Assembly (NCBI GenBank): GCA_965153455.1
Contig: OZ234501.1
Location: forward strand, 6,262,001 to 6,326,000
DNA: 64,000 nt
DNA from: Sphagnum compactum
Lineage: Eukaryota > Bryophyta > Sphagnopsida > Sphagnales
Reading direction: 5' to 3'
Position numbers and translations under genes: made by a program. A model generated the notes under the pieces. That model was not told the DNA's origin and ran no database searches. It worked only from the letters and a program-made list of their open reading frames with translations. Of the stretch, positions 47,336 to 59,665 are shown in pieces; the first letter of the stretch is position 1; each line of letters starts with the position of its first letter.

Positions 47336-49387
47336 ATGGGTTGCAACACATCCAAATCCTCCAGCTTCGCAAGTCTGCAAGTGGAGAGAGAGAGGATACC
47401 CTTCAGAAGTCTTTCCATGTTGAACTACCGCACAGCAGCACCATCCAAGGAGGCAGGCTTGCAGTACAACACACACACAGTGGCGCTCACATCCAGCACC
47501 TACGGAATCATGAAGCTGGTGGAATCGGCTAATGAGGATCGTGCGCTTGCATCTGTCATCGCTGGCGGAGCAGGAGGAGGAAGAGACGCAGGAGCTCCTG
47601 CTATGTACAACACAGCAGCAGCAGCAGGAGAACGAGGAGTGAAAAGGTGGGAATCAATGCCAACCCCAAGGATGATGAATTCCTTCTTGTCGCAGAATGG
47701 GTTGTCGAGTTCATGGACTGACTTGGGTGTGGAGCAGCTTCCGCATGCATCCAAGCTTCTTCTTCGAAACTCCATCCCCAATGAGAAAAAGAAAGACAGG
47801 AATTCCTCCTTCGAGGACAGGAAACGCCACAAGAAGATGATGAAGATGTCCTCCAAGGATCTGGAAGAAGAAGAGGAGATAGAAACCATTGATGTGTGGG
47901 AGCTCATGAAAGGACTTGAAGAAGACAGAACCCCTACTACTACCACTACTACTACTACTACTACTACTCCTTGCTCTGCTTCCCCATTCCTCTTGCCAGG
48001 ATCCCATGCCACTTACCTCACTGCCGCTGCTGCTGTCGCCCATGAAGAAGCACAACACCACAATGTGGAAACATTATTGGGCTCGGTTGCAAAAAGGCAT
48101 CAGCATGTGAAATCTCTGGGGAGGACTAGATCGCTTTCACGGCTTGATGACATGACTGGATTTGATGTTACAATTGTAGAGAGTAGTCTAGAGAAAGAAC
48201 CCCATTATTTTTACTCAACTCAAGACCTCGATGTTGTAAATGCTGTTATTGCTGCTCATGTTCGCAACAACTTGAGCTTCTCTGTAGTACATGATGAAGC
48301 TGCTCGAAGCACAGGTAGAGTCAGAATGGAGGAGGAACAGGATTTCACTGAAGAATGCACACCACCGAGCACTGGTCAAAATCGTCGGCAAGAATGCACA
48401 GCAGCACTGAATACTGGTCAGAATCATCAGCAAGAATGCACAGCAGCACAGAGCATGGCTCAGAATCATCATCAGCTGGAAGCTGCAGATGGTTTCCTTG
48501 AAGGTAGTGGTAGTAATGACATCAATCTGTTTGATCCCAACATCTTGGCTGACTTTGCAGATTCCTTTGAGCGCAATTCAGAAGCATCTGATTGTTGGTG
48601 CCATGTAAGTAGTGATGGAGAAGAGGCAACTTCATGCTCGATGAGCACTTCAGATGACGATGACAGTCCCTTCCATTGGACAAAGATGAAGAAAGTGCAC
48701 CAATGCAGCAGCTCAGAAAGGACAATCTATGAGCAACAGCAGCAGCAGCAGCAGGAGTTGCCGGTCCCTGGCACTGCAGAATTGGAATCGAAGAAGTGTG
48801 TTTCATTGTCGATGACGAGAGGTAGTAAGAAGATGTCATCTTCCAAGGTCTCTCCTATTGATGACGAGGAACGGAAGGGATCTCCTCTGGATCACCCTCA
48901 TCCTCTTGCAAGCTATGAACTCAAGTGTCCTCCAGGTGGGGAGGAGAGAGTTGTCCTCTACTCAACCAGCTTGCGGGGAATCCGACAAACATTTGAGAGC
49001 TGCAACAATGTGAGGATGATACTGGAGAGCTTCAATGTGCATGTTGATGAAAGAGATGTGTCAATGCATGCTGGATTTCGGGAGGAACTTAAAGCACTCA
49101 TTGGGAAGCCAATAGTATCTGTCCCCAGGGTTTTCATCAATGGCTACTACATTGGAGGAGCAGAAGAAGTCATTGAGTTGCATGAAGATGGCTTGCTTCT
49201 TCACTTGGTCGAGACTTTACCAGTCCAAACCTCAAGACAAATCTGTGACTGTTGTGGAGGTATTCGTTTTGTCCCCTGTACAGAGTGTAGTGGAAGCTGC
49301 AAGATCCTCACACACAGCACAAATAAAGTCACACGATGCCCTTATTGCAATGAGAATGGCTTGATCAGGTGCACTCTTTGCTTTTGA
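47336..49387 (+). CDS. Glutaredoxin-like cysteine-rich protein, single exon
   Basis: One uninterrupted frame of 683 residues. The N-terminus MGCNTSKSSS fits an N-myristoylation signal with an adjacent Cys, so membrane association is likely. Residues 1-535 are low-complexity and Ser/acidic, with a Thr run (residues about 200-212) and a Gln run (466-473). The glutaredoxin-like fold begins near residue 537: RVVLYSTSLRGIRQTFESC, NVRMILESFNVHVDERDVSM, VPRVFINGYYIGGAEEV. It lacks a CxxC redox motif, as in the plant family of glutaredoxin-domain cysteine-rich proteins. The tail has four paired-Cys motifs (ICDCCGG, PCTECSGSC, RCPYCNENG, IRCTLC), probably a zinc-binding knuckle set. Its activity is unknown and redox catalysis by a classical mechanism is doubtful. 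It is convergent with the START-like gene. Confidence 0.92.
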   Translation: MGCNTSKSSSFASLQVERERIPFRSLSMLNYRTAAPSKEAGLQYNTHTVALTSSTYGIMKLVESANEDRALASVIAGGAGGGRDAGAPAMYNTAAAAGERGVKRWESMPTPRMMNSFLSQNGLSSSWTDLGVEQLPHASKLLLRNSIPNEKKKDRNSSFEDRKRHKKMMKMSSKDLEEEEEIETIDVWELMKGLEEDRTPTTTTTTTTTTTPCSASPFLLPGSHATYLTAAAAVAHEEAQHHNVETLLGSVAKRHQHVKSLGRTRSLSRLDDMTGFDVTIVESSLEKEPHYFYSTQDLDVVNAVIAAHVRNNLSFSVVHDEAARSTGRVRMEEEQDFTEECTPPSTGQNRRQECTAALNTGQNHQQECTAAQSMAQNHHQLEAADGFLEGSGSNDINLFDPNILADFADSFERNSEASDCWCHVSSDGEEATSCSMSTSDDDDSPFHWTKMKKVHQCSSSERTIYEQQQQQQQELPVPGTAELESKKCVSLSMTRGSKKMSSSKVSPIDDEERKGSPLDHPHPLASYELKCPPGGEERVVLYSTSLRGIRQTFESCNNVRMILESFNVHVDERDVSMHAGFREELKALIGKPIVSVPRVFINGYYIGGAEEVIELHEDGLLLHLVETLPVQTSRQICDCCGGIRFVPCTECSGSCKILTHSTNKVTRCPYCNENGLIRCTLCF

Positions 49388-52133
49388 AAAACAAACTCTT
49401 GTTTAGACACTTCTTCTGTACACTTTCTTAGCAGGAAACAAAAGACCATTATTTCAGACCAAGTGTTTGTTCAGTGTGTGATTTTGTTTTTCACAAAAAT
49501 GTTCTTTAGATGATTAATGCTGATACCCAAGTTTGAAATTTGAATCAAAATCCTTAACCAAAATGTTCAGGTATAAAAACTTGGGTTTATACTGCTAGCC
49601 TGCGTTTTGGTCAACCTTTCATACTGGACAAAGAACTCTTGGAAGGTCTAGTTTGTGACATTAGTAGAAACCCTGATATGCATGCACCTTGAACTTAGTA
49701 TCAATGTTTCTAGTAAGTAGATTCAAGCACATTATTATTACGTCTTCAATAGGAATTCTGTTGATTTGGTCAACCTCCATTCTGGGACAAAGGAACTCTT
49801 GGGTAAAGATATTTGTAAAAGCATGCACAAAATCTGGATGAGTTTGTGTAAAATTGAACATTTCAATTCTGAGAGTGCACTATTTTCAACTGGTTATGTA
49901 TTTTTTAATCGCACTTTCTTGCCCATATTTTATTTTGAGATTGCTCTTTTGGGGTTCCTGGTAAGAGAAGCTTGTTTGGCAGTACCATGAAGTCTTCTTG
50001 CTGTCTGCTTGACTGATGTCTTTGCAGTGGGACTTCTTCACTAGGACCTCCATCCTGTGCTTGATTCCTTTTTATGTGCATGTGTGTTTTCTTTTCAATT
50101 TTTGGATTCATGTATTTGTTTCTCTGTTCATTCATGAGATGCAAGTCTCATGATTTGCAATCGTTCAAGATAGCAATTGTCTTCAGCATGGTGTGTGTTT
50201 CTTTCTGGTACCAAAGAGAATTGAGTCTGCCCTGTAGTGTCAAAGCACCATAGATGTTTGATTTTGACTCAAAACACTTCATTTGTGATCTAATAAGGAC
50301 TTTGCTAAGATATGGGTTTTTGCCTACTGTGTGTTAAGCTTTCAGTGTCCAAGGCTTCACAAACAGACATGGAAATTTTGTTTTCCTGATTTACTCCCAT
50401 CATTAATTCCACATGGAAAATTTAACAAAATGTTTTGCCCCAGTTGTTTCCACAATAACATAAGTCTGTTTGTCATATTCACTTTTCTTATAACAGCAAA
50501 AGTTTCATCTAGGCCAATCAAGAAGATTGGACAAGTTTCATACCTGATGAAACACTAGCTTAGAGTTGCGAAAGATTAGACATCACAAAAACAATGATAA
50601 CAAAGTGTTCAAAATATTCGAACCACTCTTGATCAACAGTAACAAATTGGATTTTCACAAAACTTCACAGTGTACTCAGGTAACAATTTGCTATAGAGAA
50701 GTTCTAGCTTCGTATTTGAAGGTGTATCACAAGCAAAAGATTAACCCTTTTTTGCTTGAGGATCACTACATCTGCAATCTCCAGTGCCCAAAATTTCCAG
50801 GATTTATTTTGCATCCCTGACCAAGTAGGTACAAAATATGCTGTTTGGATTTTGGATCAGACAAACCCACTTGTTTTAAGGCATTTGACTTCCAGTGCAA
50901 ACTCTCAAGTAGACTCTCCCTTTCCAGCCTCCTCCTCATCATTATCATCATCTTCTTCTTCATCAGTTTCATGGCCCTTACCTTTTGGAGCAACATTATT
51001 ATTGTAGTTATTAGGCTCTGGATTGCAACACTCCAAAACAAATCATGGAGGCTGGCTGACTGGGTACAGAAGGTTCATGTGTTCATGAGCAATCATTGAG
51101 ACCAGATCCCAAATCAATTAGGGTACCATCAAAGACCTAAGACCTGTGTTTGTTAGAGCAAACTTTAGTGATGTGAGGTGGTCTCAGTACCACATCCAAA
51201 TTTAGTGTTCATGTTTGCCCCAAACCATAAACAGTAAATATTGCACAGCATACTGAGAGAATATCTATATATCACCACACGAGGGCCAATCACTGTGGCC
51301 AGCCAGTCAGTAGCAGTCATCGGATGGCCAATCACCGGTACTGGCAATCATTTTCCTTTTGCCAGCCTTTTGAAACCTCCACTATCCAGGTAAAAGTTTG
51401 CAGGAGCAAACCCAAATTCACTACTGTATAAGCTTACCTCATCCAAAATTTGGCAGAAAGGCCATTTTATTGTTGCTGCTGGAGATGCTTTAGTTACGTC
51501 CACAACCTGGAATTCCAAAACACTGCACATCATTGTGAGCTAACCGCAAAGAAACACAAGGGGGGCCAAGGGTCGAGAGAAATTGGGCCTGCAGTAACAA
51601 CAGCCTGTCTTGATTAGGAACCAAGTTACAAGTGCAGATTTCCCAAAGGGCAGTTGCAGGAGGATATATTCTTCTGAACAGACTGAATTCAGCTTGAATG
51701 GACTCAAAAGCAGCAAATTCACTTCAAATAAATTTGATGCAATAAAATTTATTGCATTAAAGAGCAGTTCTCAACAAAGTTTTCTGCTTCAATTGGAATC
51801 AGTGATGTGAAATCTAACCTGGAGTTGCACTGTTTTGCAATTTTGAATTGGAAGCAAATAGTGCATTGGAAGGGGCCTGAAATATGTCTACAATCTGCTC
51901 TCTGCAATTGCCAGATGTAGAGCTCCCATCCCCACTACAGCAATATACAAGTGACTAACTATAGGTTGCTCACCAGCCTTATCCCTAGCCTTATCCCTAC
52001 TGATATTCAGCAGATGACAAAATACTGCCTCCAAATGTATGGCACATGAATCCATAAAACTAATGGTTCTGTGGGCACATGCTGATCACATGATCAGCAA
52101 GTACACTTAACAAATCATGAGATTAGATGAAAG
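49388..52133. other. Intergenic DNA between convergent genes
   Basis: It contains the 3' flanks of the glutaredoxin-like and START-like genes. A diverged duplication is visible: TTGGTCAACCT, then CATACTGGACAAAG or CATTCTGGGACAAAG, then AACTCTTGG, occurs at about 49607 and 49766. A CAT/TCA-rich simple tract lies at 50930-50965. No gene is recognised. Confidence 0.5.
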
Positions 52134-55100
52134 TCAAAGAGAGTTTCCTGCAAACTGATTTGATTTTGACTCACTGCTTAGAGATCCTTCCGATGTGGAG
52201 TGTGCCTGATTTCCTCTTTTGTTTCGATGTTTTCTCTTTGACCTGAATGGGAGGTGAAAGTGATATCCTTTGCGCCTGGTATCAGACAGAGGGCCAGCCC
52301 CCACAGAATCCAACTTACCATCTTCCTGAGTGTGGTCCAAAACCTTGTGTTCCTTCCCAATTTCCTCAGGAGTTGACCATTTCTCATCCACCTTGAGCCA
52401 TCCTTTTCCAGATATTCCCCCACTTGGCAAGCTCGAGCCTTCATTTCTATGCTCTAAGGTTGCTGTTAATTCAGGCCTCAATGTCCCATTTGAAATTTGG
52501 ACTGGCACAGAGGCTGGCACTGTTGTTGACAATTCCTCACTTTTCCCATTCAGGTGCATCTGATTAACTGCAGTTCTGTTATGTTCTATGGACTCAACAT
52601 CTTGTCTGTTTTTAGAGACGGCATTCTGCTCTTTGAAGTGAGCAATCAGCTTGTCCAACACACGCAGAGCCCAAGCTACCTCAGCATCTTCAGAGCCTTC
52701 TGGTTCATCATCTGGTCTCAGCTCTTCTTCAAGCGTACGTGAGATGGTCATCACAGGTGAATCAGAATGTGGCAGCAGTGCAGCTTCCACACTTGCCAAT
52801 GGTTCAAGTTGAGAAGAAATCTGACCATTGTGCAGCTCTGCATGTGTCTGGACATTGTGCTCTGGCTGAGTCCTCTGATTCGATGTTCTCATCCCAGTAT
52901 CCACCACAATCTTAGATCCGAAGTTCCTATCTGAGAGACTTCTAAAAGCTAGCTCTAATGACTCCAGTTCTCCTTCTCTGAAGGGCTCCTTATGAAAACT
53001 TGGACTATACTTCTCTGATGGCAGAAAGTCTGTTGATGAGGTTCTGCCATTCAGTGTTTCAGTGTCAACAGCAGCCTTGATGCGCAGGTACATAGCTTCC
53101 GTTTCCAACCGGTCTTCAAAGGCACTACCCTTCACTGATGATATTGCCTGCAGATGGTTAAACATCTCATGATGAGCAAAAATAATTCCTATGATGAGCC
53201 ACTTTGCATACAAGGAACAGGTTTTGGAGCAGTTCATATGAGTACATTCTATATATGCTAGTTAAAGATCATTGCACACCTGATGATCCAAAAGGATCCA
53301 AAGTGCCTTCTATCGGCCTCTCCAGTTTGAAGGTATGCAAGTACAAAGATCGATGAAGTTGCAGAGAAATCTCCACAACAACAGTTAAAGGTAACACGAC
53401 AATGAGTGCAGTCATAACCTCATGAGAGTTGCTCACAAAGTGACAGACCATCACCTTCATCACGAACGGCAGTGACGAGCTGCCATGACTACCCACTGAG
53501 TTCATCAGCTCCCAACAGTGGGTGTAGATAAGCATATAATAATCTTCCCAAAAAACTTGGGCAAACCATTATACACAATCTGCGTCCTGAGTTTCTGTTG
53601 CCTTTCCGGAAGCAATGGGAAGACTCAGACGTGATGTTGGCTAGCACTCAAGAGACATTGCTAATCAAAAAAGTCAACAGTATCCTCATTCAAGCTGCAA
53701 CAAGCTTCTGTATGCAAGTACAAACAGTACCTTCTGATAGAGCTTATGTCCATGGCCAACAAGTTGCCGTGCTATGAAATTGATGAGCCAAGGAGGGACA
53801 AAATCCAGCTTCATGTCCAAATCGCAAACCAAACTGCAAAATCAGGAATCATGGTGAGACCAATTTACTAAGAAAAGAATCACCTTCAATTCTTTGTCAA
53901 TAAGACCCATAATGACAGCTTCTCATCAAGGTTTAGGTCAGCAAGTAGGTAAGAGCTTCTATGAAAAAGCTGGGTACCGGAAGAACATGCGGTCAGGACC
54001 AATTTTCTGCATTGCAAAGCCACCAGTAACATCCATCCGCACTACATTTGGTTCTTCCCTGGGCACATCAGAAACACTGAACCCATCTAGCTTCTCATCT
54101 GGCTTAGCTGGAGCCTGCAACCAAAGACAGGTATATAAAAGTCAAGCTTAGATAGAGGGAAAACCATCTCCAATCCAGCTATCTTCAATACTTTGCCAAT
54201 TTAACACATCTTAAGAGTGTCACAAAACAATGGTCCCACAGTAAGATGCCCTCTGTCATTCAACTTCCTAAGTCTATACCTATATTTGCACATGAACCTT
54301 TCCCCTACATCTATTTTGATTGAGCATGGGCTATCCCTCTTGAAAAGCAAAAGCTACTGGTAAAGTGCTGCAAACACCACCTCTAAAAGCATGTCCAACA
54401 TCAATTTCTTGACACTGTGCAGCCTACATGATATCCACTCAGACATGGCAACAGATGCATTATCAGTGAACATGATGGCCATTGGCAAACAGCAGAACAT
54501 GTAGCAGCTCATGAAACGTACCGAACTATACATTACAACAATAAGGTTCTCCTCAAAGTATTCCAGCTCATATTCTGACAGCAAAACTTCTCGCACAGCC
54601 AATGGCCAGGGTACTTTAAACCTTCCACCACCAGCACCACATAAACGCCACAAATTAGTGCACACCTAAACTTTTAGAAAACAATTACTGCCAACTATTT
54701 TGAGCAATTCACAAACACCACCTTGGACAATTCATGAGATTGGTCATCTCACTAACACCCAAAAACCTCTGGCACTACAATAAACAAGCCAGTACCCCTA
54801 AAAAGAAGCTCACAAGAAAACCTGTCTTGACCCTCCAAATCTGTCCAGACCTGACTTCCTGCTTGGTATTAGAGATTTTAAAATACCAATATCTACATGC
54901 TACAGGCAAGACCCCAGCACATCAAGACAACTCATGAGCAGATGTGTCCATTCCCTTCACTTCAGAGATACCAAAGGACTCCAGTAATACACAGACCCTG
55001 TGGAGTTACCTAAGGAGTGAAAGGTCCCCTCCAACACTGTTACGCTTAAGCCAGCGGGATTCCACAATCTTGAATGCTGGAGCAGAAAATTGTGGCCACC

Positions 55101-57283
55101 TGTACAAAATTCAGAGATTGTGTAAACAACAGACATATATTGGTTACAAGAACTACTGAACACTTACCCATATTACTGTTGCAGAGATGTAACAGTGAGT
55201 CCTCATCCCAAGACGGTAACAAATGCATAGAGAACTCATAGGAAGAGTGCAAATACCAACACAAAAGTATATATTGCCAGTCAGAACCTGAAAATAGGAA
55301 GTAGGAATTTTAGGATCTATAACATGAGGGCATAAAATTACAGACCATTGCTTGTAAAGTGGTGCCTCCCATCCAACACATAAAGCTGCTCAAGGGAAGG
55401 CACATCAGCCACCACCACACAATGTTGTTAAAACTACAAGCACACAGATGCCCTTCATTCCAGCAGATGCAACAATATAACAGTTTGTCCCCTAATATAA
55501 ACCGAAATATATTCTCAAGGAAATAGCTGGAGTCAAGGTTTGTCAACAATTGTCTTGTGATGTAACACTGGCTAGTGCCCTCTGGTATGTATCAAAGTCT
55601 TAGAAATGTAGAAACCAACCCTAGGCTAAACCATGCTCATACAGGCAGGAATGTGTGGAAGACGAAATAATTTCCAGTGTCTGCCCACAAATAAGGTAGT
55701 TATGTGGTCATTGGTCTCAAAAGCTGTGACCAAATCAATAGCAATTTCAGATGAACTACAAGGTATTCCACATGACCTGTGACAGTCACTCGCTGGAGGG
55801 AGAGAAAATGAGAATATCCCTGCTAAACAAGGAAAAGCACAAGGAGGCAAGAGCTCACCAGATGCCATGGGCCCATTGATAAGGCCATCCATGCACAAAG
55901 AGTGGTAAGGAGTCCCCTCTGGCCCTTCACGGTACATGACCCGCAAGATGGAAGTATCTTGCTTCAGCTGAACTAGCAAAGACAGCTAGAGGTCAGATGT
56001 CAATTGCAAAGAAAATTGGTTTACCATACAAGGTGTGCATGATACCACACCTTAAAATTGCCACAGTACTATTTCCCAAGAGAGACTGTCTTTTATATAT
56101 TGTCTTAGTACAAAGCATCTGCACACTTCACATTCCTAACTGAGGCCACACCAATGTCATATCACCATTATTGCAGTGAAGTTTCCTCTGGACTCTATAA
56201 TTTGCTTGATAGACTAAACATAGCATGGGCCTATCAAGCAAGTGAACCACTGCTGTAAGGATGACCTCATGATAGACTGCAATCAAATATTTCCACTGAT
56301 ACCACAAGGGAAACTACTTGAGGAGACAACGGTCCTGTGGAGAACACCAAACTCAGAGCCAAACCCAGGGAGGTCTGGGACGTGTTCAGTCATCTCTCCC
56401 ACAGCACAAAAGGTCCCTATATTTCCAAACTGGTTCTTGTATTTGCACTACAAGAACAAATGAAGAGCAACAACTCTGTGCCTGCAGAAAATACCAACAA
56501 CTTGAAGCCAATCACACCTGAACCTCAGAGTGCTCTCAGTGAATAACCCCAGATATGAAACTGCAGTTCTTTAGATGCATATTGAAAGACAAGTCCTGGA
56601 GAAAGAAGGTAGGGACTGTACCTTCCATTCACCTGCAACAACCTTGTTTCCCCTTTCCCCCTTTGCACTCCTCAGGTCCTCCAACAATGCAAACAACTGT
56701 TTACTCTTCCTGTCAACCAGTTGATCAAACTGTTCACCACCCTCAACTGTTCCTTTGCTTGACACCTTTCCATCTGTGCACAAAAGGAGATGAAGTAAAG
56801 CTTGAGGTCTGATAATACTTGTCAGTGTAACTACATCCTATTTAAGATCTATCGTTCTCCTGAAAGAGGACTGACCAGGGGGACCCTAGACCTTGGAATG
56901 GCCTCTGGATGACCAGAATTGAAACTTGACAAGAGAGCAATCTACGAATATAAAAAACAAACTTCCCAACAACTTTCAGTAAGCTGAATGTTTGACTTGT
57001 AGCCAGCCACACAGGTAACCATCTCCAGGCACCCAAGTGATTCTGGATGATGGAGATGGTGCAAGGGATTGGAACTCTTCACCCAATTGCAAGCAAGTAC
57101 ATTGATTGCTCAAGAGAGAAAACTGGAGTCCAAAGCACATTTCTGAAATGGACATGATAGTGAACCTGGGGAGGATTTTTCCAGCTGCTTGAGTACAATT
57201 TTTTGAAGCGAGGCAATATCAGAAAGTCCATGTGAAGCCAATGTCTTATCCAACTTTCGCCTCGCCTCTATGATCTTTGTCAT
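52134..57283 (-). CDS. START/SRPBCC-like lipid-binding protein, nine exons
   Basis: Proposed exons (minus): 57283-57166, 56773-56622, 55967-55859, 55491-55416, 55099-55010, 54621-54522, 54114-53978, 53833-53731, 53147-52134; phases close to give 632 residues. The N-terminus ARRKLDKTLASHGLSDIASL fits a plant family annotated as 'polyketide cyclase/dehydrase and lipid transport'. Then: EWKLKQDTSILRVMYREGPE, GTPYHSLCMDG, WPQFSAPAFKIVESRWLKRN, FKVPWPLAVREVLLSEYELE, NVVRMDVTGGFAMQKIGPDR and LDMKLDFVPPWLINFIARQL, in the order of that family's START-like fold (about residues 85-295). Residues 296-632 are a Ser/Glu-rich tail ending with a basic patch (FRSKRKHRNKRGN). The likely role is to bind a hydrophobic ligand in the cytosol or at a membrane; the ligand is unknown. 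Exon 4 is the weak point: its donor could be at several GTG sites between 55412 and 55440. One intron carries a dispersed repeat. Confidence 0.85.
53290..53530 (-). repeat. Dispersed ~235-bp repeat, copy 2, in the last intron of the START-like gene
   Basis: It lies in the intron between exons 8 and 9 and reads on the minus strand, the sense of the host gene. It matches copy 1 (21655-21890) over its whole length: CTACACCCACTGTTGGGAGC, then GATGAACTCAGTGGGTA, GATGAAGGTGATGGTCTG, TTGTGAGCAACTCTCATGAG and GAGATTTCTCTGCAA. In both genes the repeat is in the same sense as transcription. Confidence 0.8.
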
Positions 57284-58545
57284 GCTTCATTCGTAGCTGT
57301 GAAACCTAAAGTACTATACCACCTAATATTCTTCAGTGATGTATCACAGTGTGTAGTATCTTGTCATATGTTGTGAAGTAATCACCAAAACAGCCTCCTT
57401 TCTCTGTAACCTGCTTCCCTGAGAAGGGCTGTTATACCAAAAGAGGTTCTCCTGCTGCTTTCCTCCACAGTGCCAGCTGCCAGGATCTGTTCTTCAACAG
57501 CAAACGATGGCAGTGAGAATTCCGTACATGTTGTTCCGTCTCTCTCTGTGCAGCGCCTCAGCGCAAACTCCTCTTTCCCGTAGATTCTTGTTCGCACAGG
57601 AGTTACTAATAGAAGATAGTTGTTGCTACAAATGCTATAAACTTCTCCAGAAGAACTCTTAAAGCGTTTGCTAACGAAAATATTCCTCTATTCTCGGACA
57701 TGCAGCCACGACACAAGAGTCACACCTGCATGACAGGAATTTCACACAGGAACGACAACAGCACACACAAAGTTCATACAATAAAAAGAAACATAGAGAC
57801 AACATGCCGTCCGTTGGCAACCAGACTGACTCTCATCAGCAAACAAACATTCTCCAAACAAAACAAAACCCCAACAACATGCTTCCCCCCTTCTCCTCCT
57901 CTACCACTTACTTACTTGACCTTCTTCACAGCTTGTTGCGAAACAACAACAACAACAAAAAAACACTCTCAAACCCCTTGAAAAACAAAGAAACTGGAAA
58001 CTCCTATTTACAAAATGAGACCAAATTCCGTTTCCCCTACCCGTTCCCCCGCGGCTCTTTCCGTCACCGCCACCATCATCCTCATCATGTGCAGCAGCAA
58101 AAACTCCTTAAGGAAAAGGAGTTTCAACAAAACCTTACGTGTTGCATCACTCCCGTTCCCGCCTCCAACAACATCATCAACAACAGACACAGGACACCAA
58201 GAAAAACAGATATCAAAGCACTGAAGAGAAGGGGGATTTCAGTTGCTTACAATTATTTCAAAGCAGTTTCACCTTCCTCGTCATTACAAAAATCGTCTTT
58301 CTGTTCTCCTACGCGAGTCGAGTTCTTCTTCCTGTCAGTGTTCGACTCTGCGCACGTCCGCAAGAGGCGAGAGAGAGAGAGCGCCTCCGCACAAGATAGA
58401 TACGAGAGAGGAGAAGACGAGACGAGAGAGAGAAGAGAGAGTGTGTGTGTGTGAGAGAGAGTCTTTCTTCAGAGCACACGTTGTTGAATCTTTTTTCTTT
58501 TCTTTTTTTTTTGGCACTAAAATAATAATAATATAAAATTGGCAA
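57284..58545 (-). promoter_or_regulatory. 5' leader and promoter of the START-like gene
   Basis: Upstream of the minus-strand ATG lies mixed-composition, gene-like DNA as far as a GA/GT-rich tract on the plus strand (58360-58460; CT-rich in the gene's sense), beyond which the sequence turns AT-rich. CT tracts are common in plant 5' leaders. A 71-residue minus-strand frame at 57382-57597 could be an upstream ORF. A 216-residue plus-strand frame (57804-58454) is antisense to this leader and low-complexity, and is not called. Confidence 0.4.
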
Positions 58546-59574
58546 CTATTTGGTCAAATTATTAGGTGCCTACTATGTGCCTACTACCTGTAGGCTAGCT
58601 ACACGCGCCGCCCCCACCCTTATTAGCTACCTACCTCCATTATTATTATTTTTTTATTATTTTTTCCTTCTTATTATTTTGTTCTTTTCGTATTTATTAC
58701 TTGCACAATTGCAATTAAGTCTGGTTGGTTTTTGTGTGTGTGTGTGTGTTTTTTTTTTTTTAAAAACAACTTATTTACTTACTTATTTATTTATTTATTT
58801 AAGTTGCGTCATTGGGTTGTCGTCCCAATAGTAATTTAGCATTAAATGGCGAAAGGGTTTTGGAAAAATAAACAAAAAAACAATTTGTTATAAATAACCC
58901 CCCCCAAAAAAAAAACACTAGTTTTAAAAAATGCTACCAAACTCAAATCAGAGTGCAAAAGTGGCGAATTGTTTTTTTTCGAAATTTGGAAAAAAAGAAA
59001 TTTAAAAAAAAACTAGAATATGGGCGATAGAGTACCATATTCTTTTTCCTATTTTATTTTTCGTATTTTAACGAAATTTCGTTAAAAGAAAAACATTAGT
59101 TTGGTTTTGAGTTAGTGTTTTTTTTTTTTCTCAATTTTTTAATGTTCCGTCATATACAAGCATCCCAAGAGGGATTTCGCAATAAATGGGTACAAGAAAA
59201 TGCCCCACACACACCCCCCCCACCCCCACCTACCCCCGCCCAAAAATCCCCTAAAAATTAAATTTGCCAATTTTTAAATTAAATGTTTTAATTTGCTAAT
59301 CTAATTTAATTTAATTTAATTTATACAAAAGTACTGGTGCAAAATTTTTTTCTCAGCCTGCCCTTTGCCCCATTTCTTTTCTCGCCTTGGCAATCCGAGA
59401 CACGTCATGCCAAGATTTTTTTTTTTTTTTAAAAAGGGTCCTCCCAAGTACATAACACACGCGACACATGATACCTTCGGACATGTGTGACATGGGGTGC
59501 AAAACATGACAAGGTGAAAAAAATTAGGGCAACGGGCAGACTTGGGAAAAAAATTGTAGCTTATAATGTGTAGG
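58546..59574. other. Low-complexity AT-rich DNA
   Basis: Runs of T and A, a (TG)n tract (58733-58750), TTTA/CTTA repeats (58770-58800) and a long pyrimidine (C-rich) run (59207-59240). No gene seen. Confidence 0.6.
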
Positions 59575-59665
59575 GTAAAGCGCGAGCGGGCAGGTGGGCT
59601 TTACCAGGGTAGGACAGTTGTGAGGGTGGAGCCCAACATGGGTTCGAATCTGGTAAAAGCCCATC
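59575..59665 (+). mobile_element. Probable tRNA-derived SINE head
   Basis: An A-box-like stretch (TAAAGCGCGAGCGGGCAGG at 59576-59594) is followed about 45 bases on by a B-box-like GGGTTCGAATCTGG (59640-59653), the layout of an internal RNA polymerase III promoter. GGGCTTTACCAG (59597-59608) and CTGGTAAAAGCCC (59650-59662) can pair as a stem. GGGCTTTACA occurs again at 59671. It does not fold into a normal tRNA with the correct arms, so a SINE or tRNA relic is more likely. The 3' end of the element is not defined. Confidence 0.45.

Noticed and set aside
57804-58454. 216-residue plus-strand open frame
   Set aside because: It is antisense to the 5' leader of the START-like gene, low-complexity (Asn, His, Arg/Glu runs from microsatellites) and has no family resemblance.
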